NCBI GenBank assembly: GCA_030620735.1
Contig: JAUXDV010000148.1
Span: 1-5,315, forward strand
Direction: 5' to 3'
DNA from: Gammaproteobacteria bacterium
GTDB lineage: Bacteria > Pseudomonadota > Gammaproteobacteria > Chromatiales > Chromatiaceae
DNA: 5,315 bases
The notes below the pieces were generated by a model, which worked only from the letters and a program-made list of their open reading frames with translations, was not told where the DNA came from and made no database searches. Within the stretch, counting starts at the first letter, position 1. Each line of letters begins with the position of its first letter. Below are positions 4,923 through 5,315 of this stretch, one piece after another. The position numbers and the translations under genes are program-made.

Positions 4923-5315
4923 ATGAGCATCAAGTCCGACCAGTGGATACGCCGCATGGCGCAGCAGCACAACATGATCGAACCTTTCATCGAGGGGCAG
5001 GTGCGAGACATAGACGGCAGCCGGGTGATCTCATACGGCACCTCCAGTTACGGCTATGATGTGCGCTGCGCCGATGAGTTTAAGATCTTTACCAATATCA
5101 ATTCAGTCATCGTGGACCCGAAAAATTTTGATGAAGAGAGCTTTGTTGATGTGAAGTCGGATGTCTGCATCATTCCTCCAAACTCGTTTGCGCTTGCGCG
5201 CACCGTGGAGTACCTGCGCATCCCGCGCAATGTGCTCACGATCTGCCTCGGTAAATCGACCTATGCCCGCTGCGGCATCATCGTCAATGTCACGCCGCTG
5301 GAACCTGAGTGGGAG
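4923..5315 (+). CDS. dcd: dCTP deaminase (N-terminal 131 residues, runs off right edge)
   Basis: The first 131 codons of a cytoplasmic enzyme that deaminates dCTP to dUTP, which Dut then turns into dUMP for thymidylate synthesis. The N-terminus MSIKSDQWIRRMAQQHNMIEPF and the blocks SYGTSSYGYDVRCADEF (37-53), IVDPKNFD (63-70), PPNSFALARTVEYLRIPRN (85-103), GKSTYARCGIIVNVTPLEPEW (110-130) match the roughly 188-residue beta/gammaproteobacterial form. The GKSTYAR motif equals the GRSSLAR nucleotide-binding motif of E. coli Dcd. The catalytic glutamate, expected a few residues after EPEWE, is outside the window. ATG 4923 gives the family's usual start; the ribosome site is poor. It is divergent from htpX. 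Confidence 0.96.
   Translation, partial: MSIKSDQWIRRMAQQHNMIEPFIEGQVRDIDGSRVISYGTSSYGYDVRCADEFKIFTNINSVIVDPKNFDEESFVDVKSDVCIIPPNSFALARTVEYLRIPRNVLTICLGKSTYARCGIIVNVTPLEPEWE

Overview
The window reads as ordinary chromosome of a gammaproteobacterium. Reasons: UbiG-type ubiquinone biosynthesis, a ubiG-mupP-yciK gene order like that of Pseudomonas, an HtpX close to the enterobacterial protein, and a beta/gammaproteobacterial form of dCTP deaminase. No genus can be named with confidence. The unusually varied intergenic repeats would suit an environmental, repeat-rich lineage, but that is inference.

Layout, left to right. On the minus strand lies a probable operon transcribed right to left: uppP (undecaprenyl-diphosphate phosphatase, 2816-2019), ubiG (1992-1273), mupP/gph (HAD phosphatase, 1280-624) and yciK (SDR oxidoreductase, 371 to beyond the left edge). 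A promoter-like pair sits just before uppP, ubiG follows uppP by 26 bp, and ubiG and mupP overlap by 8 bp. The 252 bp between mupP and yciK hold a MITE-like inverted-repeat element and a short period-10 tandem repeat. Upstream of uppP is a minus-strand Sfp-type phosphopantetheinyl transferase gene (3674-2922), then minus-strand htpX (4723-3848), an inner-membrane zinc protease with a good promoter. Divergent from htpX, on the plus strand, dcd (dCTP deaminase) starts at 4923 and runs off the right edge.

The genes are housekeeping. UppP and MupP both serve cell-wall precursor recycling (lipid carrier and MurNAc-6-P), UbiG makes ubiquinone, HtpX handles membrane-protein quality control, Dcd feeds dTTP synthesis, and the PPTase activates carrier proteins.

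No new protein system was found. The notable content is between the genes. The four longer gaps carry different non-coding repeat types: a MITE-like element with two hairpins, two related short-period tandem repeats (period 10 and period 9), a REP doublet (REPIN) whose two arms differ by compensatory base pairs, a GATGCG/CACATC-type repeat, and an 18-bp perfect palindrome with a GGGTGAG tail that falsely lengthens the htpX reading frame.
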